A stretch of DNA of 64,000 bases from Saprospiraceae bacterium. GTDB lineage: Bacteria; Bacteroidota; Bacteroidia; Chitinophagales; Saprospiraceae. The stretch lies in assembly GCA_016714765.1 (NCBI GenBank), contig JADKCF010000044.1:85001-149000 (forward strand), written 5' to 3'. Shown piece after piece: positions 47,072-55,988 of the stretch. The notes beneath the pieces are model-generated. The model did not search any database and had not been told where the DNA came from. It saw only the letters and a program-made list of their open reading frames with translations. The position numbers and the translations under genes were made by a program. Numbering within the stretch: position 1 is the first letter of the stretch; the number at the start of each line of letters is the position of its first letter.

Positions 47072-48820
47072 ATGACAAACAAGATTAAATATTTGTTTTT
47101 AATGCTGGTAATTGTCAGCAGCTCCCTCATGGCTCAGACAGACAAAGCAATAAAAACTAGTATCACAGATGAAATGACTGCCAATTCAGACCAAAATAAA
47201 AGCTGGAGAATGGGTCAGTCCGCATATTCCGCAAAGCCAAAGAATGCTTGGGAATTGGGTGTTCACTTAGGACACTTTTTTATAGATGGTGATGTTGACA
47301 GACGTATACCGGGAGGTTATGGTGTTGGTCTTCACCTTAGAAAGGCTATTCACTATGTATTTTCACTAAGAGCTGACTTCATGTATGGTCAGGCAAGAGG
47401 TATTGATCCGCAAATGTGGTCACATGTCTCTAAAGGAGGTGGATTGGTAGAAAGTGTATACTCTCCTTATGCCAACCAGGATGGATGGTATCCAAGTCAC
47501 AAAACTTCTTATGGTTATTTGGCCAGGCAGGGAGTCTTGAACATTGGAAACCTTTTATTTCACAAAGACAAAAATAAGTGGAACTGGTACACTGCAATAG
47601 GTGCAGGACTTAGCTCTCATAAAGCAAAGCTTGACCTTCTGGATGGTAATGGTAATCCTTACAGCGGATTGAGTTCTATATCTGACAATTTTGATACAAA
47701 AGCTGGTAGAAAAGATATCATCAAAGCTTTGGATGCAAAATATGACGGAGTATACGAAACTGAAGGCTGGAAAAAAGCTGGTATATTCAGATTAGGAGAT
47801 GAAACAAATATTCACGTTGTATTTACAGCATCTATGGGTATTTCCAGAAAACTAAGCAAAAGAATCAACTTAGGTCTTGAGCATCAGGTAATCACTTCTG
47901 ACAATGACGCTCTGGATGGTATCAGATTCAGAACTGCTTTGGACCAAACCAACAATAATGATATCTCACATTATACAAACCTTAGATTAGGTATCAACCT
48001 AGGTAACTTCGATAAAGTTACTGAGCCATTGTACTGGTTAAATCCTTTGGATGCACAGATGAACGATATTGCTTCACTTAAGCAAAGACCAGTTTTCGAT
48101 TTGACTGATACAGATCAGGATGGTGTTATAGACATGCTGGATCAGGAAATGGAAACTGCTGCAGGAGCTCCAGTAGACACAAGAGGAATCGCTCTGGATA
48201 GTGACGGAGATGGTTTAGCTGACTATAAAGATGAGGAGCCATATTCACCAGTTGGTAGTCCTATCAATGATAAAGGTGTTGCACAGGTTAAGTGTTGCAT
48301 CAACATGGATGATATTAATAAATCGGTGGATACTAAAATCAGCAAAGCTATTGTAAGCAAATCTGACTGTGGTAACTGGTTTTTACCTATGATCCACTTT
48401 GATCTGGACAAATCTAACATCAAGCCGGAGTTTTATGGTCATTTACACCACGTAGCTAGTGTAATGAAAATGTGTCCTAGTCTTTGTGTTACTGTTCAGG
48501 GTCATACTGATGTTAGAAGTTCAAACAACTATAACAATGCACTTTCTTATGACAGAGCTGAAAATGTTGTTAATCATTTAGTATCGCAGTATGGTGTAGA
48601 CAGAAGCAGAATCAAAATCATGTATGGTGGAGAAGAAACACCAATGGTTGCTGGTTCAAAAAGAGAAAAGGAACATTATATGAACAGAAGAGTGGAAATC
48701 AGAGTTTGTGGTACTAATGACACTGAAATGTCAAGACCAGAAGGTGCTCCAAGATCTTCTAAAGGTGTAAAATCTACTAGTAGCTCTAAGTTTATTGGAA
48801 ACAAAAACTCTGGATATTAA
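47072..48820 (+). CDS. OmpA family outer membrane protein with TSP3-type calcium-binding repeats
   Basis: 582 residues. A signal peptide (MTNKIKYLFLMLVIVSSSLMAQ) is followed by an OmpA-like N-terminal barrel (about 50-320). Then come thrombospondin type 3-like repeats (DTDQDGVIDMLDQE, DSDGDGLADYKDEEPYSPVG; about 345-400) that bind calcium. The C-terminal OmpA/MotB domain (about 445-555) has the peptidoglycan-binding core FDLDKSNIKPEF, VTVQGHTDVRSS and LSYDRAENVVNHL, ending MNRRVEIRVC. It anchors the outer membrane to peptidoglycan. Codon use suggests strong expression (few rare codons, AGA-rich), and it has its own promoter and terminator. Confidence 0.92.
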   Translation: MTNKIKYLFLMLVIVSSSLMAQTDKAIKTSITDEMTANSDQNKSWRMGQSAYSAKPKNAWELGVHLGHFFIDGDVDRRIPGGYGVGLHLRKAIHYVFSLRADFMYGQARGIDPQMWSHVSKGGGLVESVYSPYANQDGWYPSHKTSYGYLARQGVLNIGNLLFHKDKNKWNWYTAIGAGLSSHKAKLDLLDGNGNPYSGLSSISDNFDTKAGRKDIIKALDAKYDGVYETEGWKKAGIFRLGDETNIHVVFTASMGISRKLSKRINLGLEHQVITSDNDALDGIRFRTALDQTNNNDISHYTNLRLGINLGNFDKVTEPLYWLNPLDAQMNDIASLKQRPVFDLTDTDQDGVIDMLDQEMETAAGAPVDTRGIALDSDGDGLADYKDEEPYSPVGSPINDKGVAQVKCCINMDDINKSVDTKISKAIVSKSDCGNWFLPMIHFDLDKSNIKPEFYGHLHHVASVMKMCPSLCVTVQGHTDVRSSNNYNNALSYDRAENVVNHLVSQYGVDRSRIKIMYGGEETPMVAGSKREKEHYMNRRVEIRVCGTNDTEMSRPEGAPRSSKGVKSTSSSKFIGNKNSGY

Positions 48821-48848
48821 AATTATAGATTAATTTCTAGTTATAAAA

Positions 48849-48886
48849 ACAAAGGGGGTGAATGTATAATTCACTCCCTTTGTTTT
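48849..48886 (+). terminator. Terminator of the OmpA-family gene
   Basis: A 15-base stem (ACAAAGGGGGTGAAT with ATTCACTCCCTTTGT, one G-U pair) with a 4-base loop and a T-run. It is one of the strongest hairpins in the window. Confidence 0.9.
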
Positions 48887-49074
48887 TTGTACAAGCTAAT
48901 AGTCCCGTAATATAAGTTCCTACAAAATTTTGTGGCTGTTGGTGGATGATTATGTAACTTGCAGATAATTAGGTGTGTATGCTCAGAAATAGTTTAATAC
49001 TATTGGAAGTCCCCCCCACATCTAAGCAGTAATTTGTTGTAGTTGTTTTACTGAGATCTTAAAGACGGGCAAAA
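48887..49074. other. Intergenic stretch between two terminators
   Basis: About 190 bases between the OmpA terminator and the terminator of the convergent E2 gene; with the terminators the gene-free span is about 310 bases. It includes a run of seven Cs near 49012-49018. No gene seen. Confidence 0.4.
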
Positions 49075-49112
49075 AAAAACCTGATAATCATATGATGAAT
49101 ATCAGGTTTTTT
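49075..49112 (-). terminator. Terminator of the E2 gene
   Basis: An inverted repeat with AAAAAACCTGAT on one side and ATCAGGTTTTTT on the other, separated by about 13 bases. On the minus strand the T-run lies just downstream of the E2 stop. Confidence 0.8.
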
Positions 49113-49130
49113 ACTTTTCAGGTGAGTGAT

Positions 49131-50393
49131 TTACACTATCATAAGGACCGGGTTTTCGAGCATTGCTTTGAGTGTCTGTAAAAACTGGGCACCACTGGCT
49201 CCGTCTACTACCCTATGGTCACAGGATAGTGTTACTTTCATTATATTGCCGATGATAATAGCATCGTTTTTCACGATTGGTTTTTTTATGATGGAACCTA
49301 CCGCTAATATACATGCATCAGGAGGATTGATAATAGCTGTAAATTCTTCTATGTCAAACATTCCAAGATTGGAAATAGTAAAAGTATTACCTTGCATTTC
49401 CTGTGGAGATAGCTTTTTAGTTTTGGCTTTGCCGGCCAGTTCCTTCACCTCCTGATTGATCATAGACATAGACTTCATATCTGCGTTGTTAATCACAGGA
49501 ACCAAAAGGCCATCTTCTACTGCAACAGCTACTCCGATATTGATTTCTCTATGATAGGTTATTTTATCCCCAAACCAGGATGAATTTATGGAAGGGTGTT
49601 TTCGCAAAGCGGCTGCACATGCTTTGACCACAAAGTCATTAAAAGAAATTTTAACAGCTGCATTTTCATTGACTGCAGATCTTGCAGCCACAGCATTATC
49701 CATGTTTATTTCGATGGTCAAATAAAAATGGGGCGCTGTAAATTTGCTCTCACCCAATCTTCTCGCAATGGTTTTTCTCATCTGCGAAACAGGTACATCA
49801 CCATAAGTAAATGAAGAAGGTAAGAATATTTGGGGTGATGTTCCGGTGGAAGCGGTCGCAACAGGTTTGTTTGTGATGAAGTTTTCTACATCTTTTTTTA
49901 TAATTCGACCCTGATCTCCTGAGCCCTGTAGGTTATTTAGCACAATGCCTGCTTCAGCAGCCAGGGATTTAGCTAAGGGAGAAGCCTTGAGTCTCGACGT
50001 ATTATCAGACACAGCCTCTTGTGTAGGTACATTAGCAACTACATGTACTGCAGGTTCCGGTTTGTTAGATGAAACTATTACAGGAATAGAAGGCGCTTCA
50101 GTTTTTGTTGGGGTAGATGCTACTTTTGTATCTGTCAACAAGTGCTTAAACTCTTCATCTTTTTTACCAATGACGGCAATGATACCATCTACTGCTACTG
50201 GACCTTTTGGTATACCAATATACAGTAAGAAGCCATCAAAATAACTTTCGAGCTCCATAGTTGCTTTGTCAGTCTCTACTTCTGCCAGTATTTCTCCGGC
50301 TTTTACAGGATCGCCAACTTTTTTAAGCCAGGATACGATGTTACCTTCTTCCATGGTATCACTCAGCCTGGGCATTCTTATTATTTCTGCCAT
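49131..50393 (-). CDS. pdhC: Pyruvate dehydrogenase complex dihydrolipoamide acetyltransferase (E2)
   Basis: 420 residues. The E2 core transfers acetyl groups from the lipoyl arm to CoA. One lipoyl domain (about 1-78) carries the lipoylated lysine in EVETDKATMELESY. A Pro/Val/Thr-rich linker follows, then the E3/E1-binding domain (LKASPLAKSLAAEAGI to GRIIKKDVENFI; about 130-170). The catalytic acetyltransferase domain (about 190-420) ends with the active-site motif SCDHRVVDGASGAQFL. The NH2-terminal MPRLSDTMEEG is typical of pyruvate dehydrogenase E2. It could also serve a branched-chain complex, but this start favours pyruvate. No E1 or E3 genes are adjacent. Confidence 0.93.
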   Translation of the reverse strand: MAEIIRMPRLSDTMEEGNIVSWLKKVGDPVKAGEILAEVETDKATMELESYFDGFLLYIGIPKGPVAVDGIIAVIGKKDEEFKHLLTDTKVASTPTKTEAPSIPVIVSSNKPEPAVHVVANVPTQEAVSDNTSRLKASPLAKSLAAEAGIVLNNLQGSGDQGRIIKKDVENFITNKPVATASTGTSPQIFLPSSFTYGDVPVSQMRKTIARRLGESKFTAPHFYLTIEINMDNAVAARSAVNENAAVKISFNDFVVKACAAALRKHPSINSSWFGDKITYHREINIGVAVAVEDGLLVPVINNADMKSMSMINQEVKELAGKAKTKKLSPQEMQGNTFTISNLGMFDIEEFTAIINPPDACILAVGSIIKKPIVKNDAIIIGNIMKVTLSCDHRVVDGASGAQFLQTLKAMLENPVLMIV

Positions 50394-50418
50394 TATATCA
50401 AATTTTATTTTCGTGGGT

Positions 50419-50426
50419 CAAATTTA
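50419..50426 (-). promoter_or_regulatory. -7 box of the E2 gene
   Basis: The minus strand reads TAAATTTG (TAnnTTTG), 25 bases upstream of the ATG at 50393. Confidence 0.5.
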
Positions 50427-50561
50427 GTCATTCCTCATAATTATTGATATATAAAATGACATTTAAAAGTGGATCTGTTTTAAATCTGAGATAATTATAA
50501 AAAAATCAGGTACTTTAAAAATAGAATTAATGAGTTTTAAGTTTAATAGACAGTATTGTAT

Positions 50562-50569
50562 TAACTTTG
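50562..50569 (+). promoter_or_regulatory. -7 box of the YbaB/EbfC gene
   Basis: TAACTTTG matches TAnnTTTG and contains the TTG (50567) that would open the longest frame. So translation starts at the ATG at 50591, 21 bases downstream. Confidence 0.55.
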
Positions 50570-50590
50570 ACCACAATTAAAATAATCGGT

Positions 50591-50893
50591 ATGTTTGGTG
50601 ATTTAATGGGCAATCTGGAGCAGCAGCAAGAAGAAATGCAGAAAAAACTGGCTGAAATTCCTGTGGAAATAAAAATGGATGGTATCACTATTACAGGTAA
50701 TGCCACAAAGCAAATAACAAATATCCTGCTGGATGCTGAACTAGTTAAGGGTAATGATAAGGAAATGCTGGAAGATTTGTTATTAGCAGCGTTCAATCGG
50801 TTTATGGAAAGTGCGGTCAAGCTAGAGGCAGATGCCGCTCAAAAACTGATGAGCGAGTTGATGCCTCCCGGCTTTGAAGATATGTTTAAATAA
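50591..50893 (+). CDS. YbaB/EbfC family nucleoid-associated protein
   Basis: 100 residues, the normal size of this DNA-binding dimer family. It starts MFGDLMGNLEQQQEEMQKKL, a helix typical of YbaB, and continues VEIKMDGITITGNATKQITN (family beta-strands) and a C-terminal helix with LLLAAFNRFMESAVKLEADA. The end MPPGFEDMF is also usual. These proteins coat DNA and are often next to dnaX and recR; neither is seen here. The downstream LamG gene follows closely and may be co-transcribed. Confidence 0.93.
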   Translation: MFGDLMGNLEQQQEEMQKKLAEIPVEIKMDGITITGNATKQITNILLDAELVKGNDKEMLEDLLLAAFNRFMESAVKLEADAAQKLMSELMPPGFEDMFK

Positions 50894-50909
50894 ATTAAAA
50901 AGTCTGATT

Positions 50910-52121
50910 TTGAAAATACATGTTTTGGCTTGTTTCGTACTAATGGTACTAAATTTCGAAGTAATGAATGGACAGGGACTTCCTGTTTCATTTAATTTTG
51001 ATGACTGTAATTTCGAAGAAGCAAATGCAGGTTTTCCCGGTATTACTCCTGGAGGCAATCCTAATTGTGTGTGTGGACTGGGTAGTAATAGTATGTATCT
51101 GGATGGGATAGGCGACTTTTTGGAGATTAGTAATCAAGCGAACATATTACTGGATAGTAATTTTACACTGGACTTCTACTTTTGGATGGACCCACAAGTA
51201 GGCGAAACGGATGTTTTTAGTCTTAGATCAGGATGCAGTAGTCTGGATTCTCTGATGACTCTTAGGTATTTTTCTGATACAGATGAGTTGCTTTTTGAGA
51301 TAGGCAGTGATGTTAATAATTACTTCTCTGTGAGAAAAGAGCTGTCAGATAATACCTGTTGGCATCGCTTTTCATTGGTCAAGTTCAATCTGGAGTACTT
51401 TATATATTTTGATAATATTCTTGCGAAAAAAATACTTTCCCGTGAAAACATTATATTTTCCAGAATTGCAAAGATATCTTTTGGCAATAGCCCATGTAAC
51501 ATGGTGAATAATGCCTCCAGGTTTAAAGGACGAATAGATGAAATTAACTTAAGTAAAAGAGCTTTTTCAGAGTTAGAAATATTGAAATCTTTTAAATACC
51601 CAGATAGGATTATTACTCCCAATACCACAATATTTAAGGGTGAGTCCATCACACTGCAACTTGGAAATACATGTGCTTCGCAAATATTGTGGTCTCCATC
51701 TATCTCTTTAGATCTAGTCAATGTGGCTGATCCGGTAGCATCACCTGAGATAAGTACTACTTACAAAGTTGTATTGGACAATGGATCATGTATGAGCAAT
51801 GATACCGTGAGGATTTATGTTGCAGATAAGACAAAACTGGATTGCGATCAGCTATTATTACCCAAAGCTTTTACACCCAATAATGATGGACTCAATGATA
51901 AATATGGCATCAGCAATATTTTTTTGGTAGAAGCTTTGGAGTATTTTGAAGTCTACGACAGATGGGGTGCAAAAATTTGGTCTGCAAGGAACCTATCTGA
52001 TGCCTGGGATGGTACCTTTAATAACCAACCTGTCAATACGGGTATGTACTTATATAAAATCAAATATACCTGTAATGGCGAGGAAAAGCTAAATGTGAAT
52101 AATTTTAGCCTCCTTAGATAA
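50910..52121 (+). CDS. LamG-domain protein with T9SS type B (CHU_C) sorting domain
   Basis: About 403 residues. The frame has no suitable ATG before the signal peptide; the TTG at 50910 gives MKIHVLACFVLMVLNFEVMN, a good signal sequence, 16 bases after the previous stop. (An earlier TTG at 50874 overlaps that gene.) Residues about 30-215 form a laminin-G/concanavalin-like sandwich, with SMYLDGIGDFLEI and RFKGRIDEINLSKRAF. A short Ig-like segment follows, then the gliding-motility-associated C-terminal (CHU_C) domain: LLPKAFTPNNDGLNDKYG, YFEVYDRWGAKIW and WDGTFNNQPVNTGMYLYKI. It is probably a T9SS cargo handled by PorP/SprF partners. Confidence 0.85.
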   Translation: MKIHVLACFVLMVLNFEVMNGQGLPVSFNFDDCNFEEANAGFPGITPGGNPNCVCGLGSNSMYLDGIGDFLEISNQANILLDSNFTLDFYFWMDPQVGETDVFSLRSGCSSLDSLMTLRYFSDTDELLFEIGSDVNNYFSVRKELSDNTCWHRFSLVKFNLEYFIYFDNILAKKILSRENIIFSRIAKISFGNSPCNMVNNASRFKGRIDEINLSKRAFSELEILKSFKYPDRIITPNTTIFKGESITLQLGNTCASQILWSPSISLDLVNVADPVASPEISTTYKVVLDNGSCMSNDTVRIYVADKTKLDCDQLLLPKAFTPNNDGLNDKYGISNIFLVEALEYFEVYDRWGAKIWSARNLSDAWDGTFNNQPVNTGMYLYKIKYTCNGEEKLNVNNFSLLR

Positions 52122-52203
52122 TTAGTAACCGCTCGGTGGAATTTCATATTGTCTCCTGAAAGACTTTTTTTACTATTTATTTTCTGAATTCAACATTAAA
52201 ATC

Positions 52204-52211
52204 TATATTTG
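52204..52211 (+). promoter_or_regulatory. -7 box of the thioredoxin-like cargo gene
   Basis: TATATTTG matches TAnnTTTG, 41 bases before the ATG at 52253. Confidence 0.45.
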
Positions 52212-52252
52212 ACCATTATTATCATAATTCTTAATCACCTAATTTAAATTGT

Positions 52253-53764
52253 ATGAAACATTTTTTACTCTTGATCTTATTTGTTTGTTCTATCGGTTCT
52301 CTGCAAAGCCAAATTGTATCCGGAACTAAGTTGTCTGGTAACATTGCAGGTACTGATATAAATGGCAAAGCAGTAGATATATTTGCTGATTTAAGTGCTG
52401 GAAAGACTGTCATTTTGGATGTATTTGCCACTTGGTGTGGTCCATGCTGGAGCTACCATAACTCAGGATATTTAAAAGAAATAAACAAAATCTTAGGACC
52501 TGGAGGTACTGATCAGGTTCGTGTATATGGTATAGAAGGAGACTCACGTACACCAAAGTCTCACCTTTATCAGGCAGTAGCTGGTTCTAGTACAGTTCCT
52601 TCATCATTAGGTGATTGGACAGAGGGTATAACGTATAGCATTATTGATTCTGATAGTTTCAATGATATACTTAAAATTGCTTTTTTCCCAACGCTATATG
52701 TAATCAGACCTGACAAAACAGTCATGGAAATGGGCGACTTTAGATATAATGACGCTATTTGGGAAAAAGCCCTGATTCCTACGGCACAGAAAGATCTGGT
52801 ATTCGGTACTTCACTGGAAGATAAAACATTCTGTGCTACAGCTATCTATAATCAGAAGCCCAAAGTAATCAATATGGGAACTACAGCCATTTCCAACCTG
52901 GATGCCGAGTTGAAACTGAATGGAGTACCAACATTGGCCAGTTTTACTAAAGCTATAGGTATCTTTGAAGAAGCGGAAATAAGTTTTGGTAATAAAACGC
53001 TTACTGATGCAACTGAGGTTGAGGTCGAAATTACTAATGTAGATGGTGTGCCGGATGCTTCAGATGATATAAGTACATTGACTGCATCTTATATCAAACC
53101 TAAAGTAGAAGAAAAAAGTATCACTGTTAAATTTACAACTGACTTTTATCCAGGTGAAACAAACTGGAACTTGAAAGATAATAAAAACAGAGTGCTCAAA
53201 ACAGTAGCGTATCAGCCAGGTAATGCTGATGCAGATGGCGGTGGTGGTGCTGACGCCAATAAGGAATTTTCATACGATATTGCTATATCTAATATTGATA
53301 TTAACTGTCTGACATTGACTATCAATGATACTTATGGTGATGGATTGACAGCTTTCAATGGTACCCATCCTATACCTGGGGTAGAGTTTTACACATCTTC
53401 CGGAACCTTGTTTAAACCTAAATTAGTAAATGAATATAATTTCGTTAGCGCCAGTCCTGGTTCTACTCCATCTTCAGTAAAGGTATTCTCAGCTGCATCC
53501 ATTGTTTCATCATTGGAAGATGAAGATTTTGTTGAGAATCTGAATGTTTATCCTAATCCGGTAGCAGACATATTAAATATTGATATGTCTATCAAAGCAG
53601 GCACAGAGTATGAGGTTTTTATCACCGATATTATGGGGTCAAATGTGTCTAAAGTTGCAAAGAATACAAATTTTCTGGATGTATCATCATTGTCAGGCGG
53701 AATGTACTTCCTCAATGTAAGAACCAAAAAAGGTGTATTTGCACATAAATTTACCAAAATTTAA
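52253..53764 (+). CDS. Secreted thioredoxin-like protein with T9SS type A sorting domain
   Basis: 503 residues. A signal peptide (MKHFLLLILFVCSIGSLQS) precedes a thioredoxin/TlpA-like domain (about 20-175) with active site VFATWCGPCWSYH and the cis-Pro region FFPTLYVIRPD. The middle part (about 185-410) is an Omp28/beta-sandwich-like region without a named domain; it includes a Gly/Asp-rich stretch (NADADGGGGADAN). The last 75 residues are a T9SS type A domain (LNVYPNPVADILNIDM ... LSGGMYFLNVRTKKGVFAHK). It may catalyse thiol exchange on extracellular or surface proteins. A strong terminator follows. Confidence 0.88.
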   Translation: MKHFLLLILFVCSIGSLQSQIVSGTKLSGNIAGTDINGKAVDIFADLSAGKTVILDVFATWCGPCWSYHNSGYLKEINKILGPGGTDQVRVYGIEGDSRTPKSHLYQAVAGSSTVPSSLGDWTEGITYSIIDSDSFNDILKIAFFPTLYVIRPDKTVMEMGDFRYNDAIWEKALIPTAQKDLVFGTSLEDKTFCATAIYNQKPKVINMGTTAISNLDAELKLNGVPTLASFTKAIGIFEEAEISFGNKTLTDATEVEVEITNVDGVPDASDDISTLTASYIKPKVEEKSITVKFTTDFYPGETNWNLKDNKNRVLKTVAYQPGNADADGGGGADANKEFSYDIAISNIDINCLTLTINDTYGDGLTAFNGTHPIPGVEFYTSSGTLFKPKLVNEYNFVSASPGSTPSSVKVFSAASIVSSLEDEDFVENLNVYPNPVADILNIDMSIKAGTEYEVFITDIMGSNVSKVAKNTNFLDVSSLSGGMYFLNVRTKKGVFAHKFTKI

Positions 53765-53824
53765 GCAAGTATATATGTAAGCTTCAAGCTTATATAAGTT
53801 TTTTGCTGTAAATATTAAATTTTT

Positions 53825-53866
53825 AAAGCCTTCTGAAATCCAATATTTCAGAAGGCTTTTTTTATT
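53825..53866 (+). terminator. Terminator of the thioredoxin-like cargo gene
   Basis: A perfect 15-base inverted repeat (AAAGCCTTCTGAAAT with ATTTCAGAAGGCTTT) with a 4-base loop and a T-run. Confidence 0.92.
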
Positions 53867-53951
53867 GAAGTCTTTTTACATGCAGTCTGTTGTCGGTTCA
53901 TTTTGAATTTCTGTCGAATTTCCATTAAAAAACACATAACAAAGTAAATTA

Positions 53952-53968
53952 AATAAACAGTGTTCATT
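53952..53968. promoter_or_regulatory. Putative TetR operator O1, upstream of tetR
   Basis: AATAAACAGTGTTCATT holds the odd-centred palindrome AACAGTGTT plus outer AAT/ATT arms. It abuts the -7 box TATATTTG at 53968-53975. A reverse-complement copy of its 13-base core lies before the TolC gene (54634-54646), which makes a chance match unlikely. Confidence 0.7.
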
Positions 53969-53975
53969 ATATTTG
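53968..53975 (+). promoter_or_regulatory. -7 box of the tetR/RND operon
   Basis: TATATTTG (TAnnTTTG), 26 bases before the tetR ATG at 54002, and directly next to the putative operator, so a bound repressor would block RNA polymerase. Confidence 0.6.
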
Positions 53976-54001
53976 CATTGTTATATATTTATAAAGTATA
54001 A

Positions 54002-54616
54002 ATGGGACTAGCAGAAAGAAAAGAAAGGGAAAAGGCAGAGCTCAGGGAATTGATCCTGGATGCTGCCAAAAGGATTTTACTTAAAAGTGGGCAGGAAGGG
54101 CTGTCTATCCGAAAAATAGCCAATACTATTGAGTATAGTCCGGCTACCATATATTTATATTTTAAGGATAAAGACGAGATTCTTCATGAGCTAATGGAGA
54201 TGGGTTTTACGCTCATGAATAAGTTTATGACCAAAGCTTATGAAGAAAAAGATGCTGTAAAGAGAATTTATCTGATAGGTAAGGCGTACGTAGAATTTGG
54301 ACTCGAACATAAAGATTGGTATGATCTGATGTTTAATTCTGACAAACCCATGAAACATATAGAAAAATGTATGGAGGATTGGGACGCAGGCATGGCTATG
54401 TTCAATTATCTGGCCTCAACTTGCAAAGAAGCTATGTTATCTCTCCAAATGCATGCGCTCGAGGAAAGAATATTAGCTTTACAGCTCTGGAGTTGTGTGC
54501 ATGGGTTGGTAAACCTTGCTCATACCGAAAGACTTGAGATTGTTGAAAGAAATCAAACCAAAGAATTGGTCTCAAAAACCCTGGATACGATGTTTTTAAG
54601 TATCTTCCACAAGTAA
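54002..54616 (+). CDS. TetR/AcrR family regulator of the RND efflux operon
   Basis: 204 residues. The N-terminal HTH domain (about 8-55) reads AELRELILDAAKRILLKSGQ, then GLSIRKIANTIEYSPATIYL with YFKDKDEILHEL, a clear TetR signature. The ligand-binding part (about 70-200) is helical, with HKDWYDLMFNSDKP and a C-terminal WSCVHGLVNLA, as in TetR proteins with a WHG-type C-terminus. It is the first gene before tolC, MFP and RND genes, and putative operators lie before it and before tolC, so it probably represses its own transcript and the pump. Confidence 0.93.
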   Translation: MGLAERKEREKAELRELILDAAKRILLKSGQEGLSIRKIANTIEYSPATIYLYFKDKDEILHELMEMGFTLMNKFMTKAYEEKDAVKRIYLIGKAYVEFGLEHKDWYDLMFNSDKPMKHIEKCMEDWDAGMAMFNYLASTCKEAMLSLQMHALEERILALQLWSCVHGLVNLAHTERLEIVERNQTKELVSKTLDTMFLSIFHK

Positions 54617-54629
54617 TTTATTTATTTTT

Positions 54630-54646
54630 AGTTAACACTGTTTATT
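54630..54646. promoter_or_regulatory. Putative TetR operator O2, upstream of the TolC gene
   Basis: AGTTAACACTGTTTATT contains AACACTGTTTATT, the exact reverse complement of the 13-base core of O1 (AATAAACAGTGTT). It lies 8 bases before the TolC ATG, in the gap between tetR and tolC, and could give a second point of control. Confidence 0.65.
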
Positions 54647-54654
54647 AAAATAAC

Positions 54655-55983
54655 ATGAGAAACATTTTGTTGATTTTTTATATACACTGTATAATTTCTA
54701 ATATAAGTCAGAGTGTTGCGGTAGCTCAGGATTTTACTCAACTTATCAGACAGTCATGGGCACATAACGATCAGCTCAAGGCTAAAAGTTTCGAAATAGA
54801 AAAGGCAGACCTAAACTTTAGGGAAGCCAAAGCTATGTACGGTCCCACAATAACATTTGGTACGCAGTACACTTTGGCGTCAGGAGGACGTAGTATTGAT
54901 TTTCCTGTAGGCGACTTGCTCAACCCTGTGTATTCTACCCTGAATAAAATAACTGCGGCCAATTCATTCCCTCAGATAGAAAATGTTAATACGCAGTTTT
55001 TACCCAATAATTTTTATGATGCCAAAATTAGAATTTCGCAACCTATTTACTATCCTGACCTGGCTATCAATAAGCAGCTAAAACTGGAGGCAGTACAAAT
55101 GGAAAAACTGGAACTAAAAGCATTTAAACGGATCATAAGCCGGGATGTAATGATAGCCTACTTTCAATGGGAAACCAGTGGTAGGGCAATAGAGATATTC
55201 AAGGCAGCAGATACATTGCTTATGGAGGCCAGAAGAACCACTCAAAGTATGATCAGAAATGGCATAGCCTTGCCTTCGGCCCTGGCAAGAATTGAAAATC
55301 AGATGGCTTCTGTCCAAGCTCAGCAAATAGAAGCTACTTCCAACCATCAAAATGCCTTAAGTTACCTTAGGTTTGTAACAGGAGTCACAGGTGTACCGGA
55401 CAAAATCTCCCTGCCAGAGCTGCCTGATCTTTCCTCACTGATTCCAGGTCAAAGAGAAGAGTTGGAGCAGATAAGTCAGGGTATCAAAATGAAATCACTA
55501 GCTATTAATAAGGAAAATAAGTTTTACACTCCACGTCTGGGCGTCCAACTGGATGGAGGATCACAGGCATTTGATTTTGGATTTCAGCCGTACACTCTTT
55601 TGGGAATCAATCTGGAGGTAAATATTTTTGATAATAAAAGACATCAGTACAGGAAAGATGCCTCAAAAGCAGATATCCAGGCATCAGAATGGCAAAAATC
55701 ATATGTGAGCGATCAAATAGATCTGCAAAGTACAATATCAAAACAAAACTTATCATCCGCTATCGAACAAGTCCAAACCTTTAAAATCAGAATTGGGGCA
55801 GTAGATAAATTATACAAAGAAGTATTTCAAAAGTACAAAGAAGGCACTTCCACTTATCTGGAGTTGGTAGATGCTCAGACTCAAGTAACACAGATGAAAC
55901 TTCAATATCTCATGGCAAAGCAAAATGCCTGGATGAAGTGGGCTGAATGTGTGTATACATTGGCTATATTTCCCATTGAATAA
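54655..55983 (+). CDS. TolC family outer membrane factor (RND operon)
   Basis: 442 residues, the outer-membrane duct of the RND pump. A signal peptide (about 1-24) is followed by the usual two repeats of long helices with short strands: FTQLIRQSWAHNDQLKAKSF at the start, then the strand region FYDAKIRISQPIYYPDLA, and later LGINLEVNIFDNKRHQYRKD and YKEGTSTYLELVDAQTQVTQ. The latter is the second-repeat hallmark of TolC proteins. It follows tetR after 38 bases that include operator O2. Confidence 0.92.
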   Translation: MRNILLIFYIHCIISNISQSVAVAQDFTQLIRQSWAHNDQLKAKSFEIEKADLNFREAKAMYGPTITFGTQYTLASGGRSIDFPVGDLLNPVYSTLNKITAANSFPQIENVNTQFLPNNFYDAKIRISQPIYYPDLAINKQLKLEAVQMEKLELKAFKRIISRDVMIAYFQWETSGRAIEIFKAADTLLMEARRTTQSMIRNGIALPSALARIENQMASVQAQQIEATSNHQNALSYLRFVTGVTGVPDKISLPELPDLSSLIPGQREELEQISQGIKMKSLAINKENKFYTPRLGVQLDGGSQAFDFGFQPYTLLGINLEVNIFDNKRHQYRKDASKADIQASEWQKSYVSDQIDLQSTISKQNLSSAIEQVQTFKIRIGAVDKLYKEVFQKYKEGTSTYLELVDAQTQVTQMKLQYLMAKQNAWMKWAECVYTLAIFPIE

Positions 55984-55988
55984 TATTT

